DNA from: Cercis canadensis | Taxonomy: Eukaryota > Streptophyta > Magnoliopsida > Fabales > Fabaceae | Length of the DNA stretch: 64,000 nt | NCBI GenBank assembly: GCA_003255065.1 | Contig: QAOA01002897.1 | Span: 1 to 64,000, forward strand | Reading direction: 5' to 3' | Part shown: positions 11,988 to 22,319 of the stretch, piece after piece | Numbering within the stretch: the first letter of the stretch is position 1 | Layout: the number at the start of each line of letters is the position of its first letter | Made by a program: the position numbers and the translations under genes | Notes under the pieces: model-generated | Told to the model about the DNA's origin: nothing | What the model saw: only the letters and a program-made list of their open reading frames with translations | Databases searched by the model: none

Positions 11988-13664
11988 ATGAACAACCAGA
12001 ATCAGTCTCATTCTTCTCTCAAACCTCCATTCTTCAATGGAGAAAATTATCCCTACTGGAAGCATCGTATGGAGATGTACCTTGAGTCAATTGGCTATGA
12101 AGTTTGGCAAATAGTCAGAAATGGTCTTACACCTCCAACTAAGATGGTGAATGGAGCTGTTGTCTTAAAGGAAGAACATGAGTTCTCTGTTGAAGATAAG
12201 CTCAAATTCACTCTCAATTCTAAAGCAAGATATAACATTGTGTGTGTGGTATCTGCAATGGAATATGAGAACATTGCATCCTGTAATACTGCTAAGGAGA
12301 TGTGGGATAGACTTGCTGCAATCCATAAAGGAACCAGTCATGTCAAAGAGGCCAAAATTGACATCTACTCTACTCAGTATCAGATGTTTCAAATGAATCA
12401 AGATGAACCTCTGGATTTCTTCTTTGCTAGATTCTTAAGCATCATCAATAGTCTAAAAGGTCTTGGAAGAGTCTACACTCAAAAGGAACAAGTCAAGAAG
12501 ATTTTGAGGTGTCTCACAAAAAAATGGGATTCCAAAGTAACTGTCTTGCTCCAATTTGCTGAAACGAATGATCTTACTATTGATGCTCTTAGAGGCACTC
12601 TTGAATCACACTAGATGTTGATCATGGAAAAGAAGAGCATGGCAGGAGAAAGAAAGAAAAGCCTAGCTCTTGCTTCTACTGCTCCTGAAACTAGTACTCA
12701 AGAAGAACTAATTTCTAGTGAAGATGATGTAGAAATGGTTACAAAGAAGGTTCTCAAATTGATGAAGAAGAGAAAAGAGAAGAAAAGGTTTCAGCCAAAA
12801 AGCCAAAAGAACGTCACCAAGGGAGGAAGCTACAATGAGCCTATCATTTGCTATGAATGCAAAAGAACAGATCACATTAAACTTGAATGTCCAAACCTCA
12901 ACAAGAAGAGGTTCTTCAGAAAGGAGAAGAAGAAAGCTATGGTGGCTACTTGGAGTGACAAAGATTCAACCTCCAATAGTGAAGATTTAGATGAGCAAAA
13001 CATTGCCAATTTCTGCTTGATGGTTAATGGTGAAGGAAGTGGTGAGAAATGTGAGGTAATTGATCTAGACCTTGAACTTCTTCCTACTTATGATGAACTA
13101 AGTCTTGCTTTTGATGATTTGTCCTTTGACTATGAGAAAAGACTTGCTAAAATCACTACCCTCAAGAAAATCATAAAAGATCAGATTAAGGTGATAGAGG
13201 AACTTAAGAATGATAATTCTGTTTTGATTAATAGACTTAAAATCTTACAGCAACAGAATGATGTTCTTGTGAAAGAAAATTGTCTTACTTCTTCTATCAT
13301 GGATGAAAACAAAAATTTGAAAGGAAAAGTCAATGAGCTATCCAAAGATCTAGCTAATTTTGTTCAAGGAAGAAATAATTTGAATTCCATCCTAGGAAAG
13401 CAAAGAGTAAGCAATGACAAATCTGGTTTAGGTTATGTTCAGCCTAGCACTTCAAAGGTTTCAAAAAACTGTTTTGTCAAAGCCTCCTCCTCACATTCCT
13501 TTTCTAAAGGAACTTGCTTTTACTGTGGACATGTGGGACATTTTCCTAATGCATGTTCCTATAGGAAACTATGTGCTGCAAGAAAAATGGTGTGGGTGCC
13601 TAAAGGCACATTTGCTGCTAACTTGAAAGGACCCAAAGAAGTTTGGGTACCAAAATGTCTCTAA
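11988..13664 (+). pseudogene. gag: SIRE-like gag, copy 2 (one in-frame stop)
   Basis: ATG at 11988 opens a frame that keeps the N-terminal UBN2-like region. TAG at 12612-12614 interrupts it, where copy 1 has CAA in ESHQ. Beyond it the same frame runs open to TAA at 13662-13664. It contains CCHC knuckle CYECKRTDHIKLEC (about 12850-12891) and CFYCGHVGHFPNAC (about 13516-13557), separated by a charged coiled-coil-like stretch. Apart from the single stop the gene is complete, so it is younger or less damaged than copy 1. The stop could be read through in principle, but I see no evidence for that. Confidence 0.9.
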
Positions 13665-13689
13665 CTTTCTTGCAAGTTTGCTATTAAGC

Positions 13690-14669
13690 CAAAAGTGATT
13701 GTTGGTATCTGGACAGTGGCTGCTCTAGACACTTGACTTGAAATCCTTCAAAGTTTGTCTCCTTTAACAAAATGGATTTGGGAGATGTCTCTTTTGGTGA
13801 CAATAGCAAAGGTAGAATTGTCGGATTAGGTAAAATCAAAATTCCTCCTAATTTACTCATTGATAATGGCTACTTGATCAAAGGTTTGATGCATATTTTG
13901 CTGAGCATAAGTCAGCTTTGTGATAAAGGTCACAAAACCATTTTTGAAGCTCCTCATTGCATCCTTCATAAGAAAAATTCTGATGATGTTTTATTTGTTG
14001 GTCAAAGAAGTTTCAATGTGTATATTGTGTTTAGAGATTCTTTAAATTCAAAAAGGGAAACATGTTTTTCTTCTTAAAGTAATAATTCTTGGTTGTGGCA
14101 TAGAAGACTTGGACATGCAAATCTTAAACTTATTTCCAAAGTTTCTAAAAAGGAACTAGTTTTATGGTTTACCTAAACTAGTGTTCGAAAAAGACAAGAT
14201 TTGTCATCTTCTAGGCCACTCCAACTTCTCCATATGGATCTCTTTGGATCAGCATCTACATCAAGTTTAAATAAAAAAAAATATATATTGCTTTGTCATT
14301 GTGGATAATTTTTCAAGGTTTACTTGGGCTTTCTTTCTTGCTCATAGGGATGAAACTTTTGATGCTTTTGAAAATTTCAGCAAAAGAGTGCAAAACAAAA
14401 AGGGTTTTGCTATCACCTCAATTAGGAGTGATCATGGTGGAGAATTTGAAAATAAGTTGTTCCAAAATTTCTGTGAAAACTAAGGAATCCACCATAACTT
14501 TTCTTGTCCTAGAACCCCCCAATAAAATGGTGTGGTTGAAAGGAAAAATAGAACTCTAGTTGAGATGGGCAGAACTATGTTGTGCGAAAATGATTTGCAA
14601 AAATACCTTTGGGCTGAAATTGTAAACACATCATGCTATACTTTGAATATATGCTTGATTAGGCCTATT
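13690..14669 (+). pseudogene. pol: SIRE-like pol, copy 2, 5' part up to assembly gap
   Basis: The protease reads WYLDSGCSRHLT (about 13702-13737) followed by a stop. Its downstream half DVSFGDNSKGRIVGLGK lies in the open frame at 13772-14077. The pre-integrase motif WHRRLGHANLK is near 14096. The integrase core has VDNFSRFTWAFF (about 14300), SIRSDHGGEFEN (about 14420-14455) with the second catalytic Asp and NGVVERKNRTL (about 14527-14560) with the catalytic Glu. A stop separates the last two. The sequence runs into 705 Ns at 14670, so the RT and RNase H cannot be judged. Confidence 0.9.
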
Positions 14670-15374
14670 NNNNNNNNNNNNNNNNNNNNNNNNNNNNNNN
14701 NNNNNNNNNNNNNNNNNNNNNNNNNNNNNNNNNNNNNNNNNNNNNNNNNNNNNNNNNNNNNNNNNNNNNNNNNNNNNNNNNNNNNNNNNNNNNNNNNNNN
14801 NNNNNNNNNNNNNNNNNNNNNNNNNNNNNNNNNNNNNNNNNNNNNNNNNNNNNNNNNNNNNNNNNNNNNNNNNNNNNNNNNNNNNNNNNNNNNNNNNNNN
14901 NNNNNNNNNNNNNNNNNNNNNNNNNNNNNNNNNNNNNNNNNNNNNNNNNNNNNNNNNNNNNNNNNNNNNNNNNNNNNNNNNNNNNNNNNNNNNNNNNNNN
15001 NNNNNNNNNNNNNNNNNNNNNNNNNNNNNNNNNNNNNNNNNNNNNNNNNNNNNNNNNNNNNNNNNNNNNNNNNNNNNNNNNNNNNNNNNNNNNNNNNNNN
15101 NNNNNNNNNNNNNNNNNNNNNNNNNNNNNNNNNNNNNNNNNNNNNNNNNNNNNNNNNNNNNNNNNNNNNNNNNNNNNNNNNNNNNNNNNNNNNNNNNNNN
15201 NNNNNNNNNNNNNNNNNNNNNNNNNNNNNNNNNNNNNNNNNNNNNNNNNNNNNNNNNNNNNNNNNNNNNNNNNNNNNNNNNNNNNNNNNNNNNNNNNNNN
15301 NNNNNNNNNNNNNNNNNNNNNNNNNNNNNNNNNNNNNNNNNNNNNNNNNNNNNNNNNNNNNNNNNNNNNNNNNN
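14670..15374. other. Assembly gap (705 N)
   Basis: This run of N interrupts copy 2 pol. The flanks match copy 1 at about 6721 and 8389, which are about 1.67 kb apart even though copy 1 has lost its RT core. The stated gap size is therefore probably too small, unless copy 2 has a larger deletion. Confidence 0.95.
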
Positions 15375-16414
15375 TTCTGAAAATTTGGCAAAGATTTGTG
15401 GAATATTTAGTCAAAGATATTTCTGCCCAGAACCAGTTTTGAACCTGTGAGATATTTCAATTTTGGGCTGCCAAATCTTTTTTTAAAGGACTGAAATCTT
15501 GCCAAGCCTTTTATTTTAAAAGGATTTGGCTATCTTTCTTGGGCTGATATGTTGAACTGTTTCTTTAAAAGATTTCTTTCATTTCTCTTGGGCTGGTTTG
15601 TCATTAAATTGTTCTAGGCTAAATTTTTGGCCTGCGTTTTCTAGCCTTTGGCTAAAATGTACACATCTTTAAACCGCCCTTTGCAAGCGCACCATTGTCA
15701 TTCATTCTGTTATCTTCCTCCTCATTTGAATCTTGTATCAAGTTGTTTTATATGCATATTTTATTCACCTTGTACACTCTTTCTTTGTTTTTGTGTTTGC
15801 CACTTTTTGTTCAACTTTCGCATTGTGTAGCAAGGCAACCAGCAACTTAAGTTTTTGAATAGAAGAATGAACTAAAGATTGATGGCTAAGTGTAAAGGCA
15901 AAGCAATTGCTCGCTCTTCCCATGCAGAACCAATATCCATTTCAAAATAATTTGAACCTATCGTTGTTCCAAAATCTGCTTCTTTCTTTGAAACTGATTT
16001 CTGAGCTTCCTCATGAGAAAGAACCTCAACGAATTCCCTCTAAGAAGAGCAGCAAATTCAAAATGAAAAGACATAAAGATTGCATTTACTCCAAGGGTTG
16101 CCAATGCTTCCACCTCTCTGTTTGAAAGTAAAGCTGTATAATAACTTAGGAATCCAAGAATTCTTCCACCAAAGTTGTTGAGAGGATGTTTGCTAAGATG
16201 AGCTGATCTGAAATATTGAAGCTAGATGAATCTCTACTAGCAAAAGTAATCAGCTTATTTTTTGCTCATATTCAGCTTTTGCAAGGTTCTAATTTTAGCA
16301 TGATCTATCTTCAAAGTTTGTGGCTGTGGTAAAAATTCTGTTGACTGAAAAAGTGCTTGCTAGTGCGCTTAAATTGCCTATTATTGGAGACTGCAAGTTT
16401 GTACAGAAGGTCTG

Positions 16415-17722
16415 TGATAAGTCGGTTTTATACCGCTTATCTTATATTTATTTAACTTGTTAATTGTTTATTCTAGGGTATTTTAAGTTTAATTCTTATG
16501 AATTAATGTTTCTTTTATAGGTTTTTACTTTAGAAGTCTTTGGAAGTCACTTTGGTGCTTTTTGGTGTCAAAAAAGAGCAAATTCTGGCAAATTTGGGAT
16601 GAAGGCAGCAGCTTAGGCGCCGCAGCGCCCTATGGTCAGGAATTAGCAAACTAAAGACAGAAGCTAGGGTGCCGCAGCCCCCTATCAGAAGGCCGCAGCA
16701 CCCTTCAGGCAAAGAACTAAGGCACCGCAGCGCCCAAACCCAAGGCTGCTGCCCTCGAAAGTCAAACTCGGGATTTGACTTTTGAACTTCCTTTTTTCAT
16801 TAGGAATCCTATTTTATTTTAATTCCTTTTCTTCCTAAACTTGCTAGGACCTATAAATAGGACTCTTAAAGTCTAAATTAGGGTTCCACACTTTTGAGAG
16901 AAGAGGCAAGAAGAGAAGAGGATTCAAGCTTGAAGATCAGAGTTTTTCGGCATCGAATCGTTATCACCAAAAGTTTACTTCTTCCTCTTTCCTGTTTCTG
17001 ATGTGTAATCTGGTTGTGAGTTTATTTTCTACCTTGATTATGAACTAATTCCTCCATCTAGGGTGGAGATGTAGCCTAGCTTAGAATGGATTGTAACTTC
17101 TAATGAATTAATCAAAAGACCTTCTTCTTAAATTGAATTCTTTATTGCTTCTTTTTGACTGGCCATCAATTTAGATGAGCAGGTGATTACAATGATATTG
17201 GAAAGTTAGTTGTGATAGAGGACCATAGGGATTAAGAACATAGATTCCATAAGGGATAGGAATATACCCTTATGATGTATGTAGCTAATAAAAAGAACCA
17301 TAGAACGAATTGAATTCAGAAACTATTTGCAATCCACATAGGAATATAGTGGATTCGTAGTTTAGGAATATATTTGTTTGACCTTGGGAAAGGCTAATGA
17401 ATGATTTAGGGTTCTTGGCTATCAATTAGGAAGATTGTTGCTGATTAATGAATTAGGAATAAAGATCCGGACTAGCTACGGTGAAATCGACATCCTAGAT
17501 ATTTTCTCACCATCTTTTTACTCATTCTTCTAAGTGATTGTTTATTGCTTACAATTTTGCAGTCAATTATCATCAAAAATTCACCTATCAATTGTCTAGA
17601 TAAAATTAGAATATGCATAATTTTGGTACTTAATAGCCATAGTCTCCGTGGGACGATAATTAATCTCACTTCTTTATTACTTGATTACGGCACGTGCACT
17701 TGCGTTCACATTTTTCGTAAAA
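16415..17722 (+). mobile_element. Solo LTR-like insertion with GTCTG target duplication
   Basis: Copy 1 reads 'aaggtctggccc' without interruption. Copy 2 has GTCTG at 16410-16414 and again at 17723-17727, with 1308 bp between. The insert starts TGATAAGTCGG. Near its right end it has 'cacgtgcacttgcgttcaca', resembling LTR ends of plant Ty3/gypsy or TR-GAG-type elements. No gag or pol is present, so a solo LTR is most likely. The last 12 bp after TTCACA do not give a canonical ...CA end, so the exact terminus is uncertain. It contains a GC-rich cluster of GCCGCAGCGCCC-like repeats (about 16615-16760) unlike anything else in the window. Confidence 0.75.
16851..16860 (+). promoter_or_regulatory. 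Candidate TATA box of solo LTR
   Basis: CTATAAATAG at 16851-16860 is followed by about 25 bp and then 'attagggttccacac', a plausible U3/R transition. It is inferred from sequence alone. Confidence 0.5.
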
Positions 17723-18973
17723 GTCTGGCCCTCTAATTTACTTCCTAATGATGATGCAATGGCATTTCTTTGTGACTTTCTTGAGTTTAGAGGCCAAGGA
17801 AGACCTCCTTCCATACCTTCCTTTGACCCCACAACCAGAACATTGGCAAACCTAGCTCTACCCAACTTCTGCCCAGAATTGGAAGCCATGTCAAGAATTA
17901 GTTACTTCTGCCAGCTCTTCAAAGAGGCGTGCTCCTGTTGTACCTAATTCTTTCAAATCCACAAAGAAGCACAAAAACCAACCACAACCAATTCCTTCCT
18001 ACCAGTTAATTGATCATGTGGAATGGATAGCAATTGTCGAGCCTACTGCCTTAGCTAATCAGATTGGATAACATCTCAACTATTTTCAGACTAAAGTGTT
18101 TGTTTGCTTTGCTAAACTACTTGTCTATGGTTAAAAAAGAATTGGCCCTCACAAAGAAATTATTGGCAGCTTTGAAAGTTTCAAAACCATCCACTTTTTA
18201 GGATTATATTTCTAACTTTCACTGTTAAAGCTTCAGTTATGTATATAGTTAACTTGAGTATTCTCCAGCATTTTTATGTCCTTCTTTATTTTGCATATCA
18301 TGCATTATGCATTAGTTCATAGTATGCTTGACTTGTGTTCATGGAGAATCTCTTGAATTTATAATGGTATCTATTCTGGTTTTTAACTCCAATGCTTGGC
18401 TGATAGCTATGGAAAAGGATATGGTAGTCATTAAAGCTCAATTGGAAGTTCTCATTGTATCTCATTCATCATCTTCTTCTGATTAGCATTATCTCATCAT
18501 TTTGGTTGTCTTTTGATAAAATTTCAGATGTGAATGTAGAATAGATGAATATTCTTACAGCTTATTAATTTTGCTGTTATACATGCATCATATATCTTAT
18601 CATTGCTTGATTGATTGTGAATTATTTTGATATGATAAGTTCCATTATGGTTGTTATAATGCTCTAATCCCTTTACTGCTCTAATCTGATTATTATGATC
18701 ATGTGAACTAGTCTGCTCTGATCTGGTTGATATTTTGGTTCCCCTATCTTTTTGATAATGCCAAAGGGGGAGAAATTATGTGGAATAGTCTGTTTGAACT
18801 GCTATCTCTGTTTGTATTGCTATTGAACAGGTCTATGGTATAATTTCTTGATATTGGACAGGTTATCTGAGAAAACTCCCTTCTGATTATGATGCTAGAG
18901 GTTCTAATTTTTCAGTTCTTGCTAGGCATAAACTAAGGGGGAGCTTTTCTCAAATCACACTATTTTCATCATC

Positions 18974-18986
18974 AAAAAGGGGGAGA
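18974..18986 (+). other. Polypurine tract, copy 2
   Basis: 'aaaaagggggaga' immediately precedes LTR 3. An additional 'aaagggggagaa' near 18763 and 'aagggggag' near 18935 are also present, as in copy 1. Confidence 0.85.
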
Positions 18987-18987
18987 T

Positions 18988-20373
18988 TGTTAGCCCCACA
19001 AGTTTCTGATCCTATTTTGATAATAACAATAATGTCTTGTGCCTTGTTATTTCTTATATGTGTTGTTTGTCTTGTTGCTATTAACCTTTGCTATGTTGTT
19101 TAAGTTGTTATCCAACACAATCTTCAAGTGAAAACTAGTAGAACTTGTTCTTCAGAACCAGTTGTTGCTTATGTGATGAGTCTATGAGGTTGCTGATGTG
19201 GACAAAGTCTATCACGGACTCCAGCCAAACTTCCTCTTTTTGCAATCTAACTAAGTCATGTTAGCTAAGTTTGGAGAAGTGATTTGTGTAAGGTGTGAAT
19301 TGTGTAAAGTCCATTCTTCAAGAAAAGCGTATTTACTCTCTTACACAAAGTAAGACTTTTTCTCACAAAAGGACAAAAGACTTTTTGGTTGATGGAAAGT
19401 ATGTCAGCAAGTGGAAGAACTTTTTCCTTTGCATCTTTGATAGTCCTTCATGTGGGTTCTCTTTGCTAAGAGAAGAGAAAGATTTCAAGACTTCTCCTTA
19501 GCCTCTTTCATATTTCCTCACGTGCACAAGAAAACACAAGAAGGAAGATAAAAGAAAGAAGACTTTCAAGGCTTCAAAAAAGGCATGAAGTGAAGAAAGA
19601 AGAAAACATTTCTAGAGAGAGAAGGAACCCATTGTTGAGAGCTTTGCTCTTCTTCTTCCTCTCGGCCATCTTCTCATGCTTCAAGTTTCTCATTGTAAAA
19701 TATCTACTCTTTGAGAGAGTTTCTTCTTGGGTTTTGTATGTTGGATTTCTATGGGAGAAATCCATGGGTGTGATCTCTAGAGTTAGAGAGAGAGAGTTCA
19801 TGGTGAGCTTGAGAAACAAAAACCATGGTTAAGCTTGGAGAAGCTTAGAAAAATAAACTTGTTAAGCTTGGAGAAGCTTGGAAAAATAAACTTGTTAAGC
19901 TTGGAGAATAAACTTGTTAAGCTTGGAGAAGCTTGGAAAAATAAACTTGTAAAGCTTGGAGAAGCTTGGACAAATAAACTTGAAAGAATAGTGGAACCCC
20001 CATTTGTGGGAGAAGTGGATGTAGGCTTTTTAAGCTGAACCACTATAAAGACTTGTGCATATTCTCTTTCCCTTCATCTCTCTAATTTTGAGCTATTTAC
20101 ACTTCTGAATTTTATCTGTGTTTCTAATGCTGAAGTGTGATATTCTGGGTTTCTGTTATTCTGATCTTCTTTGATTTGATTTAGTTTGAGTTTCTGTTTT
20201 GTATTGTTCAGCAAGCTATTTTCTGCTCTATTCAAATCTGGCATCTGGCGTAGAACTAGTTTGTAAGAACAAGTTCTTAAACAAATATGTGATTTGAATT
20301 CGTTTTTATGAGCAATTTTTAACAACTCCTATTCACCCCCCCCCCCCTCTAGGAGTATTTCCTGCAACTATCA
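18988..20373 (+). repeat. LTR 3 of SIRE-like array
   Basis: It runs TGTTAG...ATCA, 1386 bp, close to LTR 1. Differences are a 'gtgtgaattgtgtaaag' duplication near 19290, a short deletion near 19728, a longer AAGCTTGGAG minisatellite (19829-19982, about five units against three in LTR 1) and a C13 run at about 20335. TTAAT follows directly, the right copy of the target site. Confidence 0.9.
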
Positions 20374-21660
20374 TTAATTACTCCAAGCTTTCAAGGATAT
20401 ACACTAAACACATAGAAACCCTTTATTTCTCTATCAACAATTAGCATTTATGTATAAACTTACATATACCATTATCTATACACAAATACAAGAACTGTGA
20501 CCCAGAACCCTAACATAAATTTTCAGTTTATGGCTGCATGAAAAAAGCAATTGGGTACCAAAAAATCAATAAAGGGAGAGAAAAGAGATAATTTACGCAA
20601 TAATGAGATTAAGCTCTTGAGGGCTAGTGAAATTGCCCACAGAGGAATGGGTAACGTTGGGGGGCTTGTCAGCTGTGACGACGTAGTTCCATATGCTCAT
20701 TGACCTTCCATTCTTGAAAATGGGGATCCTTTAGTAATGGCTGCTATTGCTCAATGAAGAGCCCCAACTCTTTCTCTCTCTCTCTCTCTCTCTGTGTTTT
20801 CGTTTCTAGCCTCTTCTACTCTCTTCACTGTCACTGTGGCTCTTTTTCACTGATCTCTCTTTCTCATTTTCTCTGTAGTATTGGTGTGCATGCTGCAGAA
20901 AGCGTTTGTTAAAGAGGGTCTCAAAATAGCGTTTTCGAAGAGGCACCTCTCTCACCGAAATGTTTCGTTTCTTTGCGCCCTTTGCCCTCATGGCTTTTCT
21001 GTTTTTTGTTTTATGGGTGATGGTTTTGAGTCTTTTGACCTTGGGACTGACATAGGTTTGGTTTTATGGGTTTTTATTCGATTGGGGGCTACCTAACATC
21101 AATGCTGGGTTTAGAGTTTACCTGTGATACAAATATTATTTATGATATTAAATAACTAGTCATAAATAATATGTATATGTCTAAAAGTTTAAGTACTTTA
21201 TATTTAAATGTTGCAAAAATCTTTGAAATAGAATATTAAAAAATATTTCTTCTAAAAATAGAAATAAAAATTCTTAATTACTAAAATAGAAATATGACTA
21301 TGGATATCAAGGAATTATCACTTATCATTATGTATTTTCACTCACAATTATCATTTTATTGTGCCTTTTGATGATCGGTCATATTTCTATGTTGATAATT
21401 AGCACATTTTGTTTCTGTTTTTAAATCGAATGGTTGTTGCATTTCTTTTTCTGTAATTGTCCCTTAAGTTAACATATTAGCAACAAAAAAAAAAAAAAAA
21501 AAAAAACAAAAGGATTTTATGATTGAATGAAGAAGTAAAATTGCTAAGGTATTGAATATTTCTGTTTGCCTTTGTTTGCTTTAATTAGTTTTTTATTTTG
21601 TTCAAGCCATTATGACTTTAGACACTTCAATATTTGAGCTCAGTTACATGAATCATCCTA
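20374..21660. repeat. Right half of split host segment (paralogue at 50056-51767)
   Basis: The segment is collinear with 50056-51767. It includes the DDB1 first-exon region, a CT-rich leader (about 20770-20793) and a long AT-rich tail with a poly-A run (about 21486-21505). The 50-kb copy diverges abruptly at about 51768. A third copy of the tail only is at 33650-34260. Confidence 0.85.
20597..20700 (-). pseudogene. DDB1: DDB1 first exon, isolated copy
   Basis: On the minus strand an ATG at 20698-20700 starts MSIWNYVVTADKPPNVT and continues to SPQELNLIIA. It ends after 104 bp at a splice donor (GC|GTAAAT, donor at 20591-20596). This is the N-terminus of DDB1, the large beta-propeller adaptor of CUL4 E3 ligases in nucleotide excision repair and light signalling. 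Relative to the 50-kb copy it has several replacements in conserved positions (His to Asp, Thr to Pro, Cys to Ser). No downstream exon is found: the next 220 bp to the left end at the SIRE-like array, and the flank beyond lacks them. It is therefore an orphan first exon. Confidence 0.85.
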
Positions 21661-21978
21661 TTTGATTGCTATATCAAGTCTATATGTTGGGGAATCTCTA
21701 ATTTGTCTTCAACTCTATCTTAGTTGCATATGTTTGTTAATTTAAATTCCTGGAATCTAATTTGGTTGTACATTAAAAAATAATTTTTAAAAATTCCAAC
21801 AAAAAATTCCGTTAGAATTTTTTTTCCACAAAATCGAATTCCAACAGTAAAATTCCATTGGAATTACTTTTGCATTGAAATCTTCATTGAAATTTTACAA
21901 TTTCAACAATCATTTTTCCAACGACACAAATTAAGTTGGAATTCAAAATTCTAATAGAAATATATATTGTTGGAATAC

Positions 21979-21996
21979 AGGAATTTTCTTGTAGTG
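21979..21996 (-). mobile_element. CACTA-type terminal end
   Basis: 'ttcttgtagtg' is the complement of CACTACAAGAA, the classical En/Spm (CACTA) terminus. The preceding 200 bp hold repeated 'ttccaac' and 'ttggaatt' motifs typical of subterminal repeats. The opposite end was not found. The paralogous copy ends identically at 34283. Confidence 0.55.
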
Positions 21997-22286
21997 TGTT
22001 CTAAAAATCTTTTTAGTATTCTATGAGTGTCAATTATTAGAAGTAAGAAGTATGTCACTTTTAAGAGTGAAAGAGTTTAGGTATTTATGTTAGTGCTGCA
22101 TGATTTAAGGATCTACATTAATAATAAGAATAAGTTAGTAAGCAAGCTTAGAAGTCTGTATGGAATAGTATAAATAGGAGGGTCAAACAATATATTATTT
22201 GGGATTGAGTTTGAGAGTTTTTCCCCAATGTAGAAAATACCTATAGATTGAGGGGTTGAGTACAAGTGACTGCTCCCCCTCCAACA
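21997..22286 (+). repeat. LTR-like module with TATA box
   Basis: TGTTCTAAAA...CTCCAACA has TG..CA ends and is 290 bp. A TATAAATA lies at 22169-22176. The same module is at 34284-34566. No primer site follows it here. It abuts the CACTA end exactly and is followed by about 20 bp also shared with the 34-kb copy, so it may be a solo LTR or just part of a larger repeat. Confidence 0.4.
22169..22176 (+). promoter_or_regulatory. TATA-like box in LTR-like module
   Basis: TATAAATAGGAG is conserved in both copies (the other is at 34449-34456). Inference only. Confidence 0.4.
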
Positions 22287-22319
22287 GTTTTATTGACATT
22301 AGAGGTACTAAGAAACGTT

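Larger units (their letters stand above)
15881..18205 (+). pseudogene. SIRE third ORF, copy 2, split by a solo LTR
   Basis: It begins MAKCKGKAIARSSHAEP at 15881 and soon hits stops. The conserved block (KILLTEKVLASALKLP, about 16332-16380) is cut at CKFVQK by the 16415-17722 insertion. It resumes at 17723 with VWPSNLLPNDDAMAF and continues FDPTTRTLANLALP (about 17822-17863). An internal deletion relative to copy 1 removes the acidic repeat near 15992. Function is unknown, as for copy 1. Confidence 0.65.
2942..20373 (+). mobile_element. Tandem three-LTR SIRE-like copia array
   Basis: Three related LTRs (2942-4271, 10608-11899, 18988-20373) separate two internal regions. Each internal region starts with a tRNA-iMet primer site and has gag, pol and a third ORF; each ends with a polypurine tract. 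The outer boundaries have TCAAT (2937-2941) and TTAAT (20374-20378), a 5-bp target duplication with one mismatch. The paralogue at about 50050-50060 reads straight through (catcaat then tactcc), an unoccupied site. Outer LTRs resemble each other more than the middle one, suggesting one insertion expanded by LTR-LTR recombination with a diverged relative. The protease block (LDSGCSRH), two zinc knuckles and a coding region between RNase H and the 3' LTR point to the SIRE/Maximus lineage. Every ORF is broken, so the array is non-autonomous now. Confidence 0.9.

Noticed and set aside
14532..15414. Long open frames on both strands across 14532-15414
   Set aside because: They are runs of X translated from the N gap.
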